Source: Pseudofabraea citricarpa | Lineage: Eukaryota; Ascomycota; Leotiomycetes; Helotiales; Dermateaceae | Assembly (NCBI GenBank): GCA_029641185.1 | Contig: JAPWGK010000010.1 | Span: 372,001 to 436,000 of the forward strand | Direction of reading: 5' to 3' | DNA: 64,000 nt | The notes under the pieces: generated by a model | Database searches by the model: none | Told to the model about the DNA's origin: nothing | What the model saw: the letters and a program-made list of their open reading frames with translations, nothing else | Position numbers and translations under genes: made by a program | Shown: piece after piece, positions 1 to 12,195 of the stretch | Layout of the letters: each line of letters starts with the position of its first letter | How positions within the stretch are numbered: the first letter of the stretch is position 1

Positions 1-410
1 GAGGTTGCAAGGCATCTAAGCGAAGAGGCTTGACAGCACCCCATAAATACCCCTCCACGCCCTCCCCCCCCCCAACGTCTCCCCGCTTCTCACCCGCCCT
101 CCCCCAAACCTTGAGCCACCTCTCACCTAGGACCGAACACTTCAGATATCTGATCTCGCCAGCTGGCAACATGTGTCCCCCAGGCGTTGACCAAACTACA
201 CGTTCTTCTCAGCGGTGGCAAATCATAGCACCGCGCATCAGGAAAATCGAGAAGTTTCCCAAGGATGAAACTAAATGGCGCTTTATGACCGTGACGCCCG
301 AATTGTTGCTATTCAACAGGGAGAACCGCGTGCTCAACTTCTGGAGGTTTCTTGCACGAGTAGCTGCCATACCTCATACCAAGGCAAGCCACGCCACTGA
401 TAGCAATAGA
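1..410. other. 5' flank of the F-box gene
   Basis: No separate gene is recognised here. A reading frame is open from position 30 into the F-box gene, but the 127 residues it would add are proline/serine-rich and then unstructured. The F-box itself begins directly at the internal ATG at 411, so this stretch is read as 5' UTR and promoter. It contains a C-rich tract near 66-74. Confidence 0.4.
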
Positions 411-1301
411 ATGTCACGCATCGAGTCGTTACCTAGCGAAGTTCTATCTCTGATCCTCGAAGATGCGTCGCTAGAGAGGAAAGACGTTATCGCGCTAGGG
501 TTTTCCTCGCCGAGCTTGTGGCCTCATGTTTTAAAACATGTTGCCAAAGCCTGCTGGCTTGCTCAGGCACCTCTAGCAGGTGTCGAGATAGCTTGTACCG
601 GGACCTACCTGACGGACCTACCAGCGTCATTTCAGAAGGACGACTTAGCGAAGTCGACAATCAAATTCCATCGCGGTGGACAAATGTGCGAGGCGAGGAA
701 AATCAACTGGCAAGCGATCCAAGAATACCAGCCCATGGAGGACTCGCCGGCTGAATGGCAGGCTGCTTCTCGGAACCTGCGCGATCATCTCCCCGAAAGC
801 GTGTTCGCGACCTTGTTTGAGGAACTGCTGATCGCTTGTGGGGATTCTATCTACGGGGGGTCTAAGGATCAAACATACGTGCTACGGAATCTCACGACCA
901 AGCAATACGTGTATTGCAACTCCGCTGGCTTGATTCTGGACCCGAAAATCAAGAATTTACATCTGAATGACGTTATGCTCTTGAATATTTGCTGGACGAG
1001 AAAATATCAACCCTGGCCGCATGTACAGATCCCAGAAGAAGCACAGCGGTTAGAGCTGGGGAAACATCAAGGGGAGTGGGCCGGCCACTGTTTCGATATT
1101 GTTCCACTGGACGGCCAGAATTTGGAAGGCTGGTCAGACTATACGCCGGAGGTTGGGGAGAAAGCGTTGCTCGTTGCTTCTTATATCAACCCTCCTGTGT
1201 ATCACTCACCTTTGGGAATATTAAATCCTTCGTTGAAGAGGAAGATGCATGGTGAAGAGGTTGAATGGGTTGGCTTGAAGAAGCGCAGTGTTGAATTTTG
1301 A
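411..1301 (+). CDS. F-box domain protein
   Basis: Single-exon gene of 296 residues if translation starts at ATG 411. That start is chosen because the F-box follows at once (MSRIESLPSEVLSLILEDAS, then LERKDVIALGFSSPSLW). The pattern LPxEVLxxIL...L..LGxxSxxLW is the usual fungal F-box that binds Skp1 in SCF ubiquitin ligases. The rest (about residues 50-296) shows no LRR, WD or Kelch repeat that I can recognise, so the substrate is unknown. A longer in-frame start exists at 30 but adds low-complexity sequence. The gene has no intron. It lies upstream of, and on the same strand as, the carboxypeptidase gene, with about 830 bp between them. Confidence 0.75.
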   Translation: MSRIESLPSEVLSLILEDASLERKDVIALGFSSPSLWPHVLKHVAKACWLAQAPLAGVEIACTGTYLTDLPASFQKDDLAKSTIKFHRGGQMCEARKINWQAIQEYQPMEDSPAEWQAASRNLRDHLPESVFATLFEELLIACGDSIYGGSKDQTYVLRNLTTKQYVYCNSAGLILDPKIKNLHLNDVMLLNICWTRKYQPWPHVQIPEEAQRLELGKHQGEWAGHCFDIVPLDGQNLEGWSDYTPEVGEKALLVASYINPPVYHSPLGILNPSLKRKMHGEEVEWVGLKKRSVEF

Positions 1302-2130
1302 TAAGAGACGTCTGTATTACCTACATATCTTGTGATTTTGTCATGCTTTTTTTGCTTTTAGAAGTTACACGCTTTCTAGTACTTATTTTTCTGCTGACTA
1401 TATCCCTGCCTACCTACTATATAATAATCCATTGTTTCCAAAGGAGAAGCGTAATTTTTTTTACAGCTAAGACAAGCAGACTATTCTCACTTAACTACCT
1501 AGGTACTTGTAAAGCAGCTCGAAATTGGCTAATTCATTTCTCTATATTTCTTGTCACAGCTCGCTTCAGTCACGACCATAAGTAATTATCGCAGCCACAT
1601 ATGTCCTCAGTACCAATAACATCCAACAACAATTATCAGAAAATCAGCACTTATCTTCTCTTGTCAACCGACCTTCTCTCCAGTGATGTTTTCTAACCCC
1701 AACACGTGATCCCACTCGCCCCCCTTTCGTACTTTCGCTTAGCCGGCAGCGTCGGAGATGAGCAGCAATCTCCTCGAACCCAAGCAATCCTACCCTTCTA
1801 CCTTTTAAACCCTTACTTCCCCAAACCTAAAAATCAGTTCTTCTACTCCTTCCACCACGTGTACGGCCCTTTTACCTTTACATAGTAGAAGGAAATACCT
1901 CATACAGTAGAAGGATGGACAACAAGGTAGGTCAACACAAAAAAAAGGGTACTTCCTCGTATCCGAAAAGTTTAAAGGAAAGGAGAACAACTCAAAAGGG
2001 AAGGACTGCAAGTGTATATCTTCCAGTCCTTCCTCGTGTCCTTATGGCTTTCTGTTCATTCTGTTTCGCTTTTTGCTACAGGCGTCAAAGTTATTGGTTT
2101 ACTCAGCGACGTTCCTGAGTCCGTGACAGC
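1302..2130. other. Intergenic region, F-box to carboxypeptidase
   Basis: About 830 bp, AT-rich, with pyrimidine-rich patches near 1600-1830 and the short palindrome ACCTAGGT at about 1497-1504. It should hold the F-box terminator and the carboxypeptidase promoter. No convincing coding exon was found on either strand. Confidence 0.4.
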
Positions 2131-4016
2131 ATGTTTTCTCTACGCTGCCTGACCAAGGCGATCCTAGTCCTTTCAGCTTCCGTCATCGTTACCAGTGCGA
2201 ATCCACATCATGAACATCATGGGGAAGCCAAACGACAGACGTCACAATACCTCACAGAAGCGAGCTCCAGTAAGTCAAGTCTGGCAAAAGGGAAGGCAAA
2301 GAAAAAAGAAGAAGAAAATGGCATGGAAAAGCAAAAGAAGATAATGAAACTGACAAAAGAACAGAATACGTCGTAGATGGCACCGCACTCCCTGATGTCC
2401 CTTTTGATATTGGCGAGACATATGCAGGGTTAATGCCCATCTCATCAGCAGCAGACGAGGAGAGGCAGCTCTACTTCTGGTTCATGCCATCGGCGAACGA
2501 GCTAGCCGGGGACGAGATACTGATCTGGTTGAACGGCGGAGTATATTCTCCCATCTCCTCACATTCTCAATCTCAAGCAAGTAAGCAAGCAAGCTAACGA
2601 CCGCCCAAAGCCCGGCTGTTCCTCGCTCGAAGCCGTGCTGCAAGCCAACAGCCCCTTCAGCTGGAAGCCAGGAACCTTCGCACCGACAGCCAACCCGTGG
2701 AGCTGGACGAACCTGACCAACATAGTATGGGTCGAGCAGCCGCTGGGGACGGGCTTCACGCAAGGCGCCGCGAACGCGACGTCGTCGGCCGAGACGGCGC
2801 TGCAGTTCCAAGGCTTCTGGCGGAATTTCGTCGACACGTTCGGGCTGCAGAACCGCAAGATCTACATCGTGGGCGAGTCGTACGCGGGCTACTACATCCC
2901 GTACATTGCGGATCTGTTCCTCAGCAGCAACGAAACCGAGACCGACGAAGCGTATTTCGGCATCGAGGGCACCATGCTGTATAACCCGTTGATCTCCTAC
3001 TACGCTATCCAGGAACAGGCCGTCGCGGTGCCGTTCATGGATAAATGGGTCGCCGCTGGCTTGACTCCCCTCGAAGATGACTTTGTATCTAGAATCCATA
3101 ATGCCTCCCAGACGTGCGGTTATGATGACTACCTGGCGAAATACCTCGTCTTCCCACCGACGGAACCGCTGCCGGTTCTCCTGCCAGGTAGCGATGCGCA
3201 GCTGAACTGGCTGGAGGGCTGTGATGTGTTTACGGACATCACAGATGCGATTGAGGTGCTGAATCCGTGTTTCAGTATCTACCAGGTAAATCTCTCCCAC
3301 TTCCCCCCTTAGGCCGCTTTATTTTCCCTTCTTCTTTATTTTCTGTTTTATATATACCTCGAGCACAAGGACAAATCACACCCATGCAAAAGAATCCAAA
3401 TTCTTTTTTCCCCCGGAGATTTCTTTCTAACACTTCAGACAAAAAGATCACAGCCACATGCCCCGTCCTCTGGGACGTCCTCGGCTTCCCGTACTCCAAA
3501 CTCTACACCCCACCAGGAGCGTCCGTCTACTTCAACCGGACAGACGTGCAGAGCGCCATCAACGCGCCAGCGGGCACGAACTGGGAGGTGTGCAGCGCGA
3601 AAGAGATCTACATAGACGGGTATGACTCGTCTCGGCCGTCAGGCCTAGAAGTGCTGCCGCGCGTGATCGAGCAGTCGAAGCGGACCGTGATTGTGCATGG
3701 CGTCTTGGATATGTTTTTCATCGAGCAGGGCACGTTATTAGCCATCCAGAACATGACGTGGAATGGCGCCCTGGGGTTCCAGGAGAAGCCCGCGACGACT
3801 TATCGCTTGCCCAAGCTGGATACGCCCGTTAGTGCCCTGGCCGGTAGTGGGAAGGCTGGCACGACGCATACGGAACGAGGCCTCACGTATGTCACTGTAG
3901 ATCTCGCGGGCCATATGGTGCCGCGATATGCACCCAGTGCGGCGTACCGCACGGTTGAGTTCCTGCTGGGGAGGATTGAAACTCTTGAAAGCACGGCAGC
4001 GTTTTCAACGCAGTAA
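2131..4016 (+). CDS. Secreted serine carboxypeptidase, peptidase family S10 (4 exons)
   Basis: Model: exons 2131-2269, 2365-2540, 2611-3285 and 3447-4016, all in phase, 519 residues. The N-terminus is a signal peptide (MFSLRCLTKAILVLSASVIVTSA). S10 hallmarks follow: VDGTALPDVPFDIGETYAG, then the oxyanion motif LNGG|PGCSS split by intron 2, and the nucleophile motif GESYAGYY at about residue 200. The catalytic Asp is probably in VLDMFF and the catalytic His in GHMVPRYAP near the C-terminus. The enzyme should remove C-terminal residues from peptides outside the cell or in the vacuole. The last intron uses AAG as acceptor; the nicer CAG at 3436-3438 would break the frame, whereas AAG at 3444-3446 gives ..SIYQ|ITATCPVLWD.., which fits the family. 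The gene converges on the ABC transporter. Confidence 0.88.
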
Positions 4017-4096
4017 ATTTGCTCTTCGTAGTGATAATCTAATAAATCTATTGATGTATCTCCTTAGTACTACTCAATCTATAAGAGGAAAACCAA

Positions 4097-6801
4097 TCAT
4101 CGTTGCCTATGTCTATGTATAAACCTCAGACCTACGAAAGCGAAAATTCTGTAAAGCGAACCCAGCAGCAGAAGCATCAGCAGGTCTTTCTTGAACCGAT
4201 CCAGTTGATATCCTGTTTTGTGGGTGGCCTTGTCAATCTGGTACAGGTATTTGTACGGCAAGACGTTTTTGGTGAAGTATGCCTCAGCCATCCATGTTCC
4301 AGGGCCGGATCTCCATAGCCAGTCGAGATGCCAGTGCTGAACATCCATCAGTGTTGGTGACATACCGCTTAACATGGTGACGATTAGCGACAGCATGACA
4401 GCCAACAAGGGCCCATCCTCGCGTCGTACGACCATAGAAACACACGATGACATGCCATAAATACAGTAGAAGTAGAGCAGGTTGGCAAGGAACACGTCTG
4501 TCCACGACATGGGCGGCGTTGAAAGGATGTAGAAGGTTGTCGTGAAATGGAACGTGGCGATTACGATCCGCGGAAGCGTTGAAATGACTTTCCCTATGTA
4601 GTAGGCAAGCCTGTTGTGCCCAGCAGCTGCCTCACGCCAATAGACAAGTTTCTCCTCTCCAAACACCTTCACGGCTGGTGCGGCAGCACTGAGACCAATC
4701 GAAAGACTGATCAGGAGCGCCACTTGGGGAACCGTGGAATAGTCAATTGCAGAAGACAGGTAGATGTAGTGATCATGGTAGAGACCGGTAAAAAGGTTTC
4801 CCTTGCGTTTCGAATGTGCGAGTCCGATGAGAATGCCAGATATTGAGCCCGTGCCAATCTCCAAGAAGAATGCTGCCTTCAGACGATATTGCTGGAGAAA
4901 TGCACGCACTGTACAGAAGTACATCTGTTTGTGAAAAGGCGCACCACGAGACTTGAGGGTCTTATTTAGTGAGGCCATCTCTTGGATTGAAAGATTTCCC
5001 GTTGGGATTATGCCATTGTGCTTTTCGCCCCTTTCTTTCCACTGTGTAATCAGGTACTGGATACTTGCGTCGCCGCGAGGCTTGTATAGACGTCCTTCGC
5101 CAGCAATAATATCGCCCATGACATCGGCAGGATTTCCATGCTCGGGAAATTCAAATCGCATGCTCTCAAAGTATGGCTGCATCTGATCCCGTGGGCCGTA
5201 ATATATCATTCGGCCGGCCCCTAAAAGAACTAAGTTATCGAGTGACTCGAATATCTCCTGCCGTGGTTGATGAATGATGGTAACAACTGTAATTCCGATA
5301 CGTGAGAGTGCTTTCAATGTATTCATGATGGAGGATGCAGCTGTGGCGTCTAAACCAGAGGTAGGTTCATCCAAGAATAAGGCCATCGGCGCAGCCGCTA
5401 ATTCTATTCCAATGCTGACTCTTTTTCTTTGGCCACCTGAGATTACAGGCGATGTAGGACTTCCTACCAATGAGTCCTTCATATGAGATAACTGTAGACA
5501 GCTTATCAGGACGTCTACGTGGCTTTTGATCTCCTTGTCAGACCATGTGCTAGGAAGCCGAATCCGAGCCGAGTGCAGGATGTTTTCTCGAACGGTCAAT
5601 TCTGGAAGAATTATGTCATCTTGAGGAACGTAGCCAACGATTTTCCTGTATCTGTCTTTATCAGCGCTGCCAGACATGGGACTTTAGATAACAAACTTGG
5701 ACATTTTCCCAGGGACTCCGTTGACTTTGGTAGAGCCGCCAGTATGGCTTACTTTACCCATGAGAACATTGACAAAAGTTGCTAGCGATTGTCAGTTCTA
5801 GAGACATCCATCAATGTAATAGCTTACATTTCCCAGCGCCAGAAGAACCCATGACACCCCACAGAGAACGACTGTTGATGGAGCCCGAAATATGCGAGAT
5901 GACAGGTTTGCCCAACTTCTTCGGCTGGAACGAAAGTTCCTCAAAATCGAAGTTCAATCCAAACTCCGCGCCCCCGATGCACCTTTTTAGCGATCTGATA
6001 TAGGTCTGCAAATCCGTTGGTGGTGCAGAACCATCTGTAAACTGGTCTTGGCTTTCACAGTCAAAGCCAAGCCGCAGAGCTTCCTCGAAGCCAGTCGCCC
6101 TATGTCTTGCTAAGCGCACGAGCCTTGCTTCCAGAGCGATATCCACATCTGCCGCTCCATCTCCTTGATTGTTAATAACATAGTAATCGCTATTACTCCT
6201 GGTATCTCCCCTTTGTCGTGGTGGAGGTTTTCTCTTGAGTTTCTTCTTCGCAATCTTGTCCCTGAGCTTCAAACAACCCACCAAGGAGAAGAATACAACC
6301 ACGGAGACCAAGATAAAGTCCAGAGCAAGGAGAACACCCAACGGCAGAAAGCTAACATCCCTCGAAGCTCCCGGAGGACAGTTCGCACCCAGAGAGCATT
6401 TGATTGGCTTATTCGCTCCTCGCCGACAATAATATCCTGCTGGACACAGAGTAGGATGCGTTGTGTTTCTGGGACAATAAGATCCAGCCGGACATACAGC
6501 AGGCTCCCAAACTCCCTGCGATTTCAGGCAATCGCGACCGCCTAGTCGAACGACCAGGCACAAGGGATCTGGGGTGTAGTATTGTGGAAGGAATTGGAGA
6601 GAATTATTTGGACCTGAAGTCTGAAGTTAGTCTAGGATGAGGCTTCTGTGAAGGCGACCTACAGTAGAACCCTTCTTTGCATCCCATTATTACCCAATCC
6701 CACCCATCTTGGATGGTAATAGATTTAGCTTGTTCCCATATGCAATGATTATCGTCGCTGTTGGCAACCCTGTCAACGTCGTCGCCATCGTGGATAAACA
6801 T
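4097..6801 (-). CDS. ABCG-family half transporter with cysteine-rich ectodomain
   Basis: Exons 6801-6663, 6613-5828, 5781-5697 and 5651-4097 join in phase to 854 residues. The order is an N-terminal Cys-rich region (GFYC|PNNS.., CPAGSYCP, CPAGYYC, CPPGA), one membrane span (VSFLPLGVLLALDFILVSVV), a linker, a nucleotide-binding domain, then an ABC2-type membrane domain. The NBD has Walker A GVMGSSGAGKST (the K|S junction spans an intron), Q-loop GYVPQDD, signature ISGGQRKRVSIGIELA and Walker B MALFLDEPTSGLDA. The NBD-TMD order and the CPAGxYC repeats resemble the ABCG24/28 (WBC) type of plants and fungi; the substrate is unknown. The 5' end is uncertain: the model lacks a signal peptide although the Cys-rich part should be outside the cell (see findings). 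Confidence 0.85.
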
Positions 6802-7864
6802 GTTTGGTTAATTGTGGGATGTGAAAGATATCGAAGGAGAATCAGCTTTGAGTGTCATACATTGGAATGACCAAGTAAGGTAAGAACGAAAAAGACCGCG
6901 AGAGGAAAGCACGACATGAATTTCTACAAGCGACATTTTCTCCATTATTCTAACGTCCCGCGAAAGAAAAATCTTCTATGATTAATTTTGTCGTAGCCAT
7001 AGAGAATCCTAATCGATGTTTCCCTCCGCCTCAAACCCAAATATCCCCTTCCAACTCCATCTTCACCTGCCCGATAAAATAAGTAGTTAAAAATTCACAC
7101 TGAAACCCCTTGTCCTCCTCATGAATCCCCACTGAGTAGCCAAAGACCCCCACTTCAAGAGACGTTGAAAGTGGAGAAAGTCTGCGAGAAAACTACGTCG
7201 CGCTCGCTAATCTTGATGATCTCCCTTGCATTAGACAAGTGACAGGCCTCACGATGAATGCATAGGCGCGCGTTTAGAGTAGTCAGGTCGCCGCCTGAAA
7301 GCGAAAGCGGTCAAGGGGTTGGAGAAAGAATCGAAGATGCAGAATGCAAACGTCGCAAGAAGAGAGTTTTCTTGGGGTTCGAGTTGTTCGGTAATAGCAG
7401 CTCATTATTGAGTTTCCGCATTTTGGCAAGACCAAAAATGACCTTGTGTTTTTTATTATACATTTCATTTCTCTGCATATCCTAATTGTGTGGCTTAATA
7501 TGTGTTAACCGCTTATATCATCGCTCCAAGCAAGATGTTGACATCGCTAAATTCTTAACTGTGAAAAAAAGAAGGCTCTTTTGTTTCTCATGAAGTTACC
7601 ACCTGAATGAAGTATCTTGTCCCTATCTCGGAAATTACCTGATCTTCAGATTTCAAAGAACTTCTCAATCATGAGCTTCTTTGCACAAGCATCGTCGTCG
7701 CTTGGTTTCTTACTTGAGTTGACTTCTGCTCTCCTTCCAACATTGAGTTCCCCTTCCACCGACTCATTTGCTCGGTCCCTTGGCTTAGTTATCACTGATC
7801 TGCCTCTTTAGGACACATTTCCTTGTCGGGTGTGTAATCTACTTCCGTAAAATTATGATCCGGT
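6802..7864. other. Intergenic region between the ABCG and receptor genes
   Basis: About 1.06 kb that should hold the ABCG promoter and the receptor 3' UTR. A hydrophobic leader-like frame lies at 6917-6861 on the minus strand (see findings). Otherwise I see only short non-conserved ORFs. Confidence 0.4.
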
Positions 7865-9609
7865 TCAAGGATGAACACGATCGATCTGGTCCGCCGAGCC
7901 TTGCACCGGCTGAATTTCAGCATTCGGTAAACCCTTACTCCTAGAATCCATCGACGAAGCGGATCCCTGTTCTTCAAGATCTATCCAATTGTCACCCTTG
8001 CTACGACGCAGGATCCCTCTACTATCCTCCTCACGAAAGTCGTTATGATCTGTGCGAGATCTCTTCGTATTCCCAAGAGCAATTCCACTTGCTGCACCAG
8101 AACCCTGCTTCGGTGGAGTCGTCCGCGTATGAACCGAAGATAGAAAGGCGAATGCGTTGGGGAAGTGCTGATTGAACAGGTTCCGTACCGCTGGAAGACA
8201 GGTACAGACGAGAGCCGTCATGAGCTCGAGAGTCGTCCAGATGAGGGCCGGTAGGTAGTCGTAGCTCGGATCTACACTATTCCCAAATTTCAAAAGGGAC
8301 TTCAGACGGATCATGGAAGTGATACATCCGCTATAATTTACAGTTAGCGACACCCATATGACGGCTGAAGGAAAACTTACAAACTTCCAATTGCAAACAT
8401 GAAAAAAACATTCAGTTTTCTCTTCCGGCTTAGATGCATACCTGATAGAATCGGCAAAGGAAGTGTGATTATAATCAAATCCAAGGCGATGCTCACGCCG
8501 GCATTAGCATATGCCAGAGCATTGAGATTCAGACAAGTTCCCCGAAGGTCCTTATTCCAAAAGTAGGCGACTGGTTGGCATTGGAAGATAGTAAGGAAGA
8601 AGATAATCGAAGTAGAGACAACGATGAGGCCGAGGACAGCAAAAGAAAGGTAGTGAAACCAGACTTGGGGAAACATCCGAAGATAGAAAACAACAAGTGA
8701 GACCTTGACCAAGCCAAGGACGAGCACGTAGATATTTTCGGCGATATAAACTACAGGGCATAAATGTTAGTTACCTGCGGTCGTGAATGTCCTGAAAAAA
8801 CCTACAATGCTTTAATATCCGAAGTAGATCTCCATCGTTGAGGTCATATATGTGACGTCCAAATCCATCGTTAGTCACTGATGATTAGAGTCAGTACCAT
8901 CTCGGAGCTGAGTATCGACAAGAAAAAAACTTACTGATAATTGCAAATACGACAGCTGGGATTAAGATCGCCTGGAAAAGGTCAGATTCGTCTACGAGGT
9001 CTAGGTGGCATACACAAATCACTCACCAATGCAAAGAGAACAATGTAATCCTCAGGCCATAGTGTATGATTTATCCATCCTCGAGAGATCATCCGTATCG
9101 ACACAAAAACGACTGAAACTACAACCGCTGCGATGGTAAAGGAAAATGCCTGGTTTGAATGCGATACATGTGGTAGATCACAACTTGCAGCTGTAACTTT
9201 TGAAAGACCTATTTCTTACGTTAGTACATCCATATCTGTCGCAAATAGGGAGGACGTGTATGAGAAAAAGATTCGTACCGAGGGAATCTGCCATTGTACA
9301 ATTCAAGAGCATGCAACTTGTCGTTAGCTGAACCAACTCTGTGCTCGCGCATTGGCATGTCGTATTTGTGAATGAGCAGCCCACCGCTGGAACCGACTGA
9401 ACAAGACAACCGAGCTATACAAATGCCAATATCAGTCGCAATTTTCTCAACATGGATTTTCTCTCTCTTCTATATTCTTCTTTTCTTTTTCAAGCGACCC
9501 GAGCATCACTTACTGCGCATGGGGAGAGATCTGCTATTGTTTGAGCGTTTGCGACCGAGGAAGAAAGGATCGACAAGGCGAGAAGGAACAACAACATCCA
9601 GGTTGACAT
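7865..9609 (-). CDS. CFEM-domain PTH11-type seven-helix receptor (7 exons)
   Basis: Exons 9609-9514, 9414-9279, 9208-9027, 8971-8935, 8877-8806, 8750-8381 and 8330-7865 join in phase to 452 residues. Residues 1-23 form a signal peptide (MSTWMLLFLLALSILSSSVA). A CFEM domain follows with eight cysteines (PCA, LGC, VGCSF, TTCQC, TSC, LNC, ASC). Seven hydrophobic segments come next, with PTH11 features: RGW..HTLWPEDYIVL, AENIYVLVLGLVKVSLVVFY and FYLRMFP. The roughly 115-residue tail is polar and rich in S, R and D. Such receptors are thought to sense surfaces or host and hyphal cues and signal through G proteins. Intron 2 has a perfect TACTAAC branch site. No single long ORF shows this gene; it is assembled from phase-consistent splicing. 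Confidence 0.87.
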
Positions 9610-12195
9610 TATGACGAATAGAGGAAGCAACAAATGCGACAACGCCCTTGAATTTTGCCAGCAGTACAACAAGCAGTTGGAGCTCGCAGCTATAAAGAAG
9701 AAAGCATCAGCTAAGTATCAGGCTAGAGGTATTGCCGTCAACAAGTGCAACGGATCATGACATGGCCACGAGAGAAAAATAAATGGTGGTCAGCAAAGTG
9801 GAGGGACGTTCCACAGAGCTAGAAGCAGAAAGAAAACCGGGAAAACTCCCAGCCCGAAGCAGATCTCCCACTCGATCTCGGCATGGTCTGATCCATCGCT
9901 GCAGACCTTTGTCACTTGGCACGGGACTTCTGCAGATACTGCACTGTAGACAGACCTTTTCATGGCGAGCATCTGCCGACGACTCAGGGGTTTTCTCGGA
10001 CGCGTATGCAAGGGCGGTCCAATTAGTGGTCCCAGCAGTCGCGATAACGCGGGGGATGCGTAGCAGAGCGAAGGCTTATGATGATCGACACCAGCTTGTT
10101 GGCTATCCTTTTCAGGGGCCCATCTCCCGGCGCCAGCCTCTAGGAGGCGTCGAGGGAAAACATTTGAGTTTTCCGGGTCAAGAATGTGTCGCCATGTCCA
10201 ATGGAGCTCGGAAGGATATCTCATGCAGGTTAGAAGCCCAAGGCAGGTTCCGAGATGTAACAAGGAACAAAGTCGATAGCGCTGCTTCCGTCGAGCCTTA
10301 GTGCAGTTCAACCGATGTTAGGCTCATCGGCAGGCCAGGAACGGCCTGCCATCAACCAGCATCCAATCTCGCCCATTTTTAGCCTCTCCGAGATGCAATT
10401 AACAAGCTTGACAACAGGGCTGAGTCATGTCACGAAGGGGAATTCCCATATTCGGAAGACGGCGAGAAGTTTCGTACCGTACGTAGTGTGAGGCATCTTG
10501 TGATATCCTGAAGCAACGCCCTAAAGTATATTGATTACCCCAAGTCATTCTCGCCATCTGCATGTTTGGCCGTTTGAAAACAGGGTGGTGCCTCAACCTG
10601 CTGAAACAGAAGCACCCGCTGTCATCGACAAAAATCTTCACCCCCCTCTGTTTCGCATCGCTAAAAGGTGTGCTGCTGTGCCCTGGTTTATTGGTTCAAA
10701 TACGCGAGTCCGTCTTGGAAAGAGAAATTTAATATCAGTACTTCGGAGGACGATGATTCTGATTCGTTGCATTCATCGCGCATAATATCAAATCTTGCAG
10801 TGCCCCTTCTTGTCAGCCACTTTAACGTTTTAAACGAGGAACGATGAGGGAAAGGCTTTTTAAGCGACAAGGTTGGATGTGGTGTATTTTCACATCATTG
10901 CATGTCTTCCTCCAACGAGCAAAAATAAAGAAACACACGACATCAATAAAAAAGAGCTACGCAGTAACAAGAGCATAGTATTTGGAGCAACATTATCCCA
11001 AAGGCAAATTACCATCGGATTTTCGATAAATGTCCAACTGAGATACCGATACCCAAGCCACATGCTTTCCCCACCTCTGCCAGGACCTCACATCTCCTGA
11101 GTGAACATTACGAACCTTGATGGTTGCGACATATTGGCGCGGGATATGCATGTCCCTGTAAGAGAATTGTGCAGTACTGCATGCTCGATATGCTGCATCG
11201 GTGACGACTTTAGAGTTATCGACAGGCCATATCTCCAACAATAGACAGGCCTCCGAGGCTGCAAAGTACACTAGCTCGACGATAACGCCTCGGACTTTCA
11301 ATGGCGTCGGTACCTGAAGGGGGGCCAGCCGGTTACTACCCGACTTGAGTGGTAACTGACGGAACGTACGGAGGACAGTACAGTAGTAGACTGTAAGTAC
11401 CATGCCACATGAACCCCGGATCGCCATGATTCGAGATTATCCGCACGTGGCTCATCAGCCACAGAAGCAGCCACCGGGATCGACTACCAAAACCAAAAAG
11501 GGAAAAGAAAAAGAAACAAAAAGAAACCCGTTCTCTTCTCTAGAGAATTCAACATAGAAGAACAGCACCATTGCTTGGAACCCACCCAACGGCCTATAGT
11601 CCGCTAACATGGGGGTACACGGTTTCCCTCTATCGGGAGTTATCTACCCTACCGCTCGTCCCAGTGACTGACTGCCTTGTGCGCAGTCGCTCATATGACA
11701 GCATATATACCGATCGGTACGCCGTCCGAGTTTATTATAGGTAGGTACCTTTGTATTATCGGCAGAGACGCGCATACCCTTCCAACCCCGCCCCCGCCCT
11801 ATGATTCGGCTCTCGCTTGATATTATACTATATAAGGAGAAGATATATAGCATACCTAGGTAGCCATAGATACCGGACCGGCAAGCAGGCACTTACCGAT
11901 TTACTAACCAATGCCTACCTATACGTAGGCAACGAAACCCTCTCAACAAACCGCAAATTGAGAGGCAGCCAAAGTAGAAACACGCGCACAGAGAGAAAGA
12001 GAGCTCGAGAGGTGTTATCTCCGGTCTTTGATTCGTTCAGTCATTTATATTCATATTGTTATGCTCCACATCACAAAGCACAACAGCGCTCGCTCGCTTA
12101 ACTCTCTCACTTGCCCTTCCCTTCCATTTATCGATTTCATTTCATCACCTCTCCAACCACCACTCGCCATCTCTACCCATCAACCCCTCCAAATC
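9610..12195. other. Gene-poor 2.6-kb interval
   Basis: No recognisable gene. Three long ORFs are present: 9783-10301 (+) and 9790-10311 (-), which overlap almost completely, and 10993-11427 (-, 144 codons, starting at ATG 11427). None shows a known motif, signal peptide or family resemblance, and none can be extended by splicing to something familiar. The interval also holds the receptor promoter and several TACCTAGGTA-like short palindromes around 11740-11860. Coding potential remains possible but unsupported. Confidence 0.35.

Noticed and set aside
9783..10311. Two nearly coextensive ORFs of about 172 codons on opposite strands
   Set aside because: Neither shows a domain, signal peptide, splice extension or family likeness. 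Mirror-image ORFs of this size are common in moderately GC-rich DNA.
10993..11427. A 144-codon ORF on the minus strand
   Set aside because: It has an ATG and a clear length but no recognisable motif or neighbour context, and the composition is not clearly coding. Left as part of the gene-poor interval.
11700..11960. TACCTAGGTA-like palindromes, also near 1497 and 25330
   Set aside because: They are short, scattered and not arranged in tandem or tied to any gene start. Probably common low-level genomic motifs.
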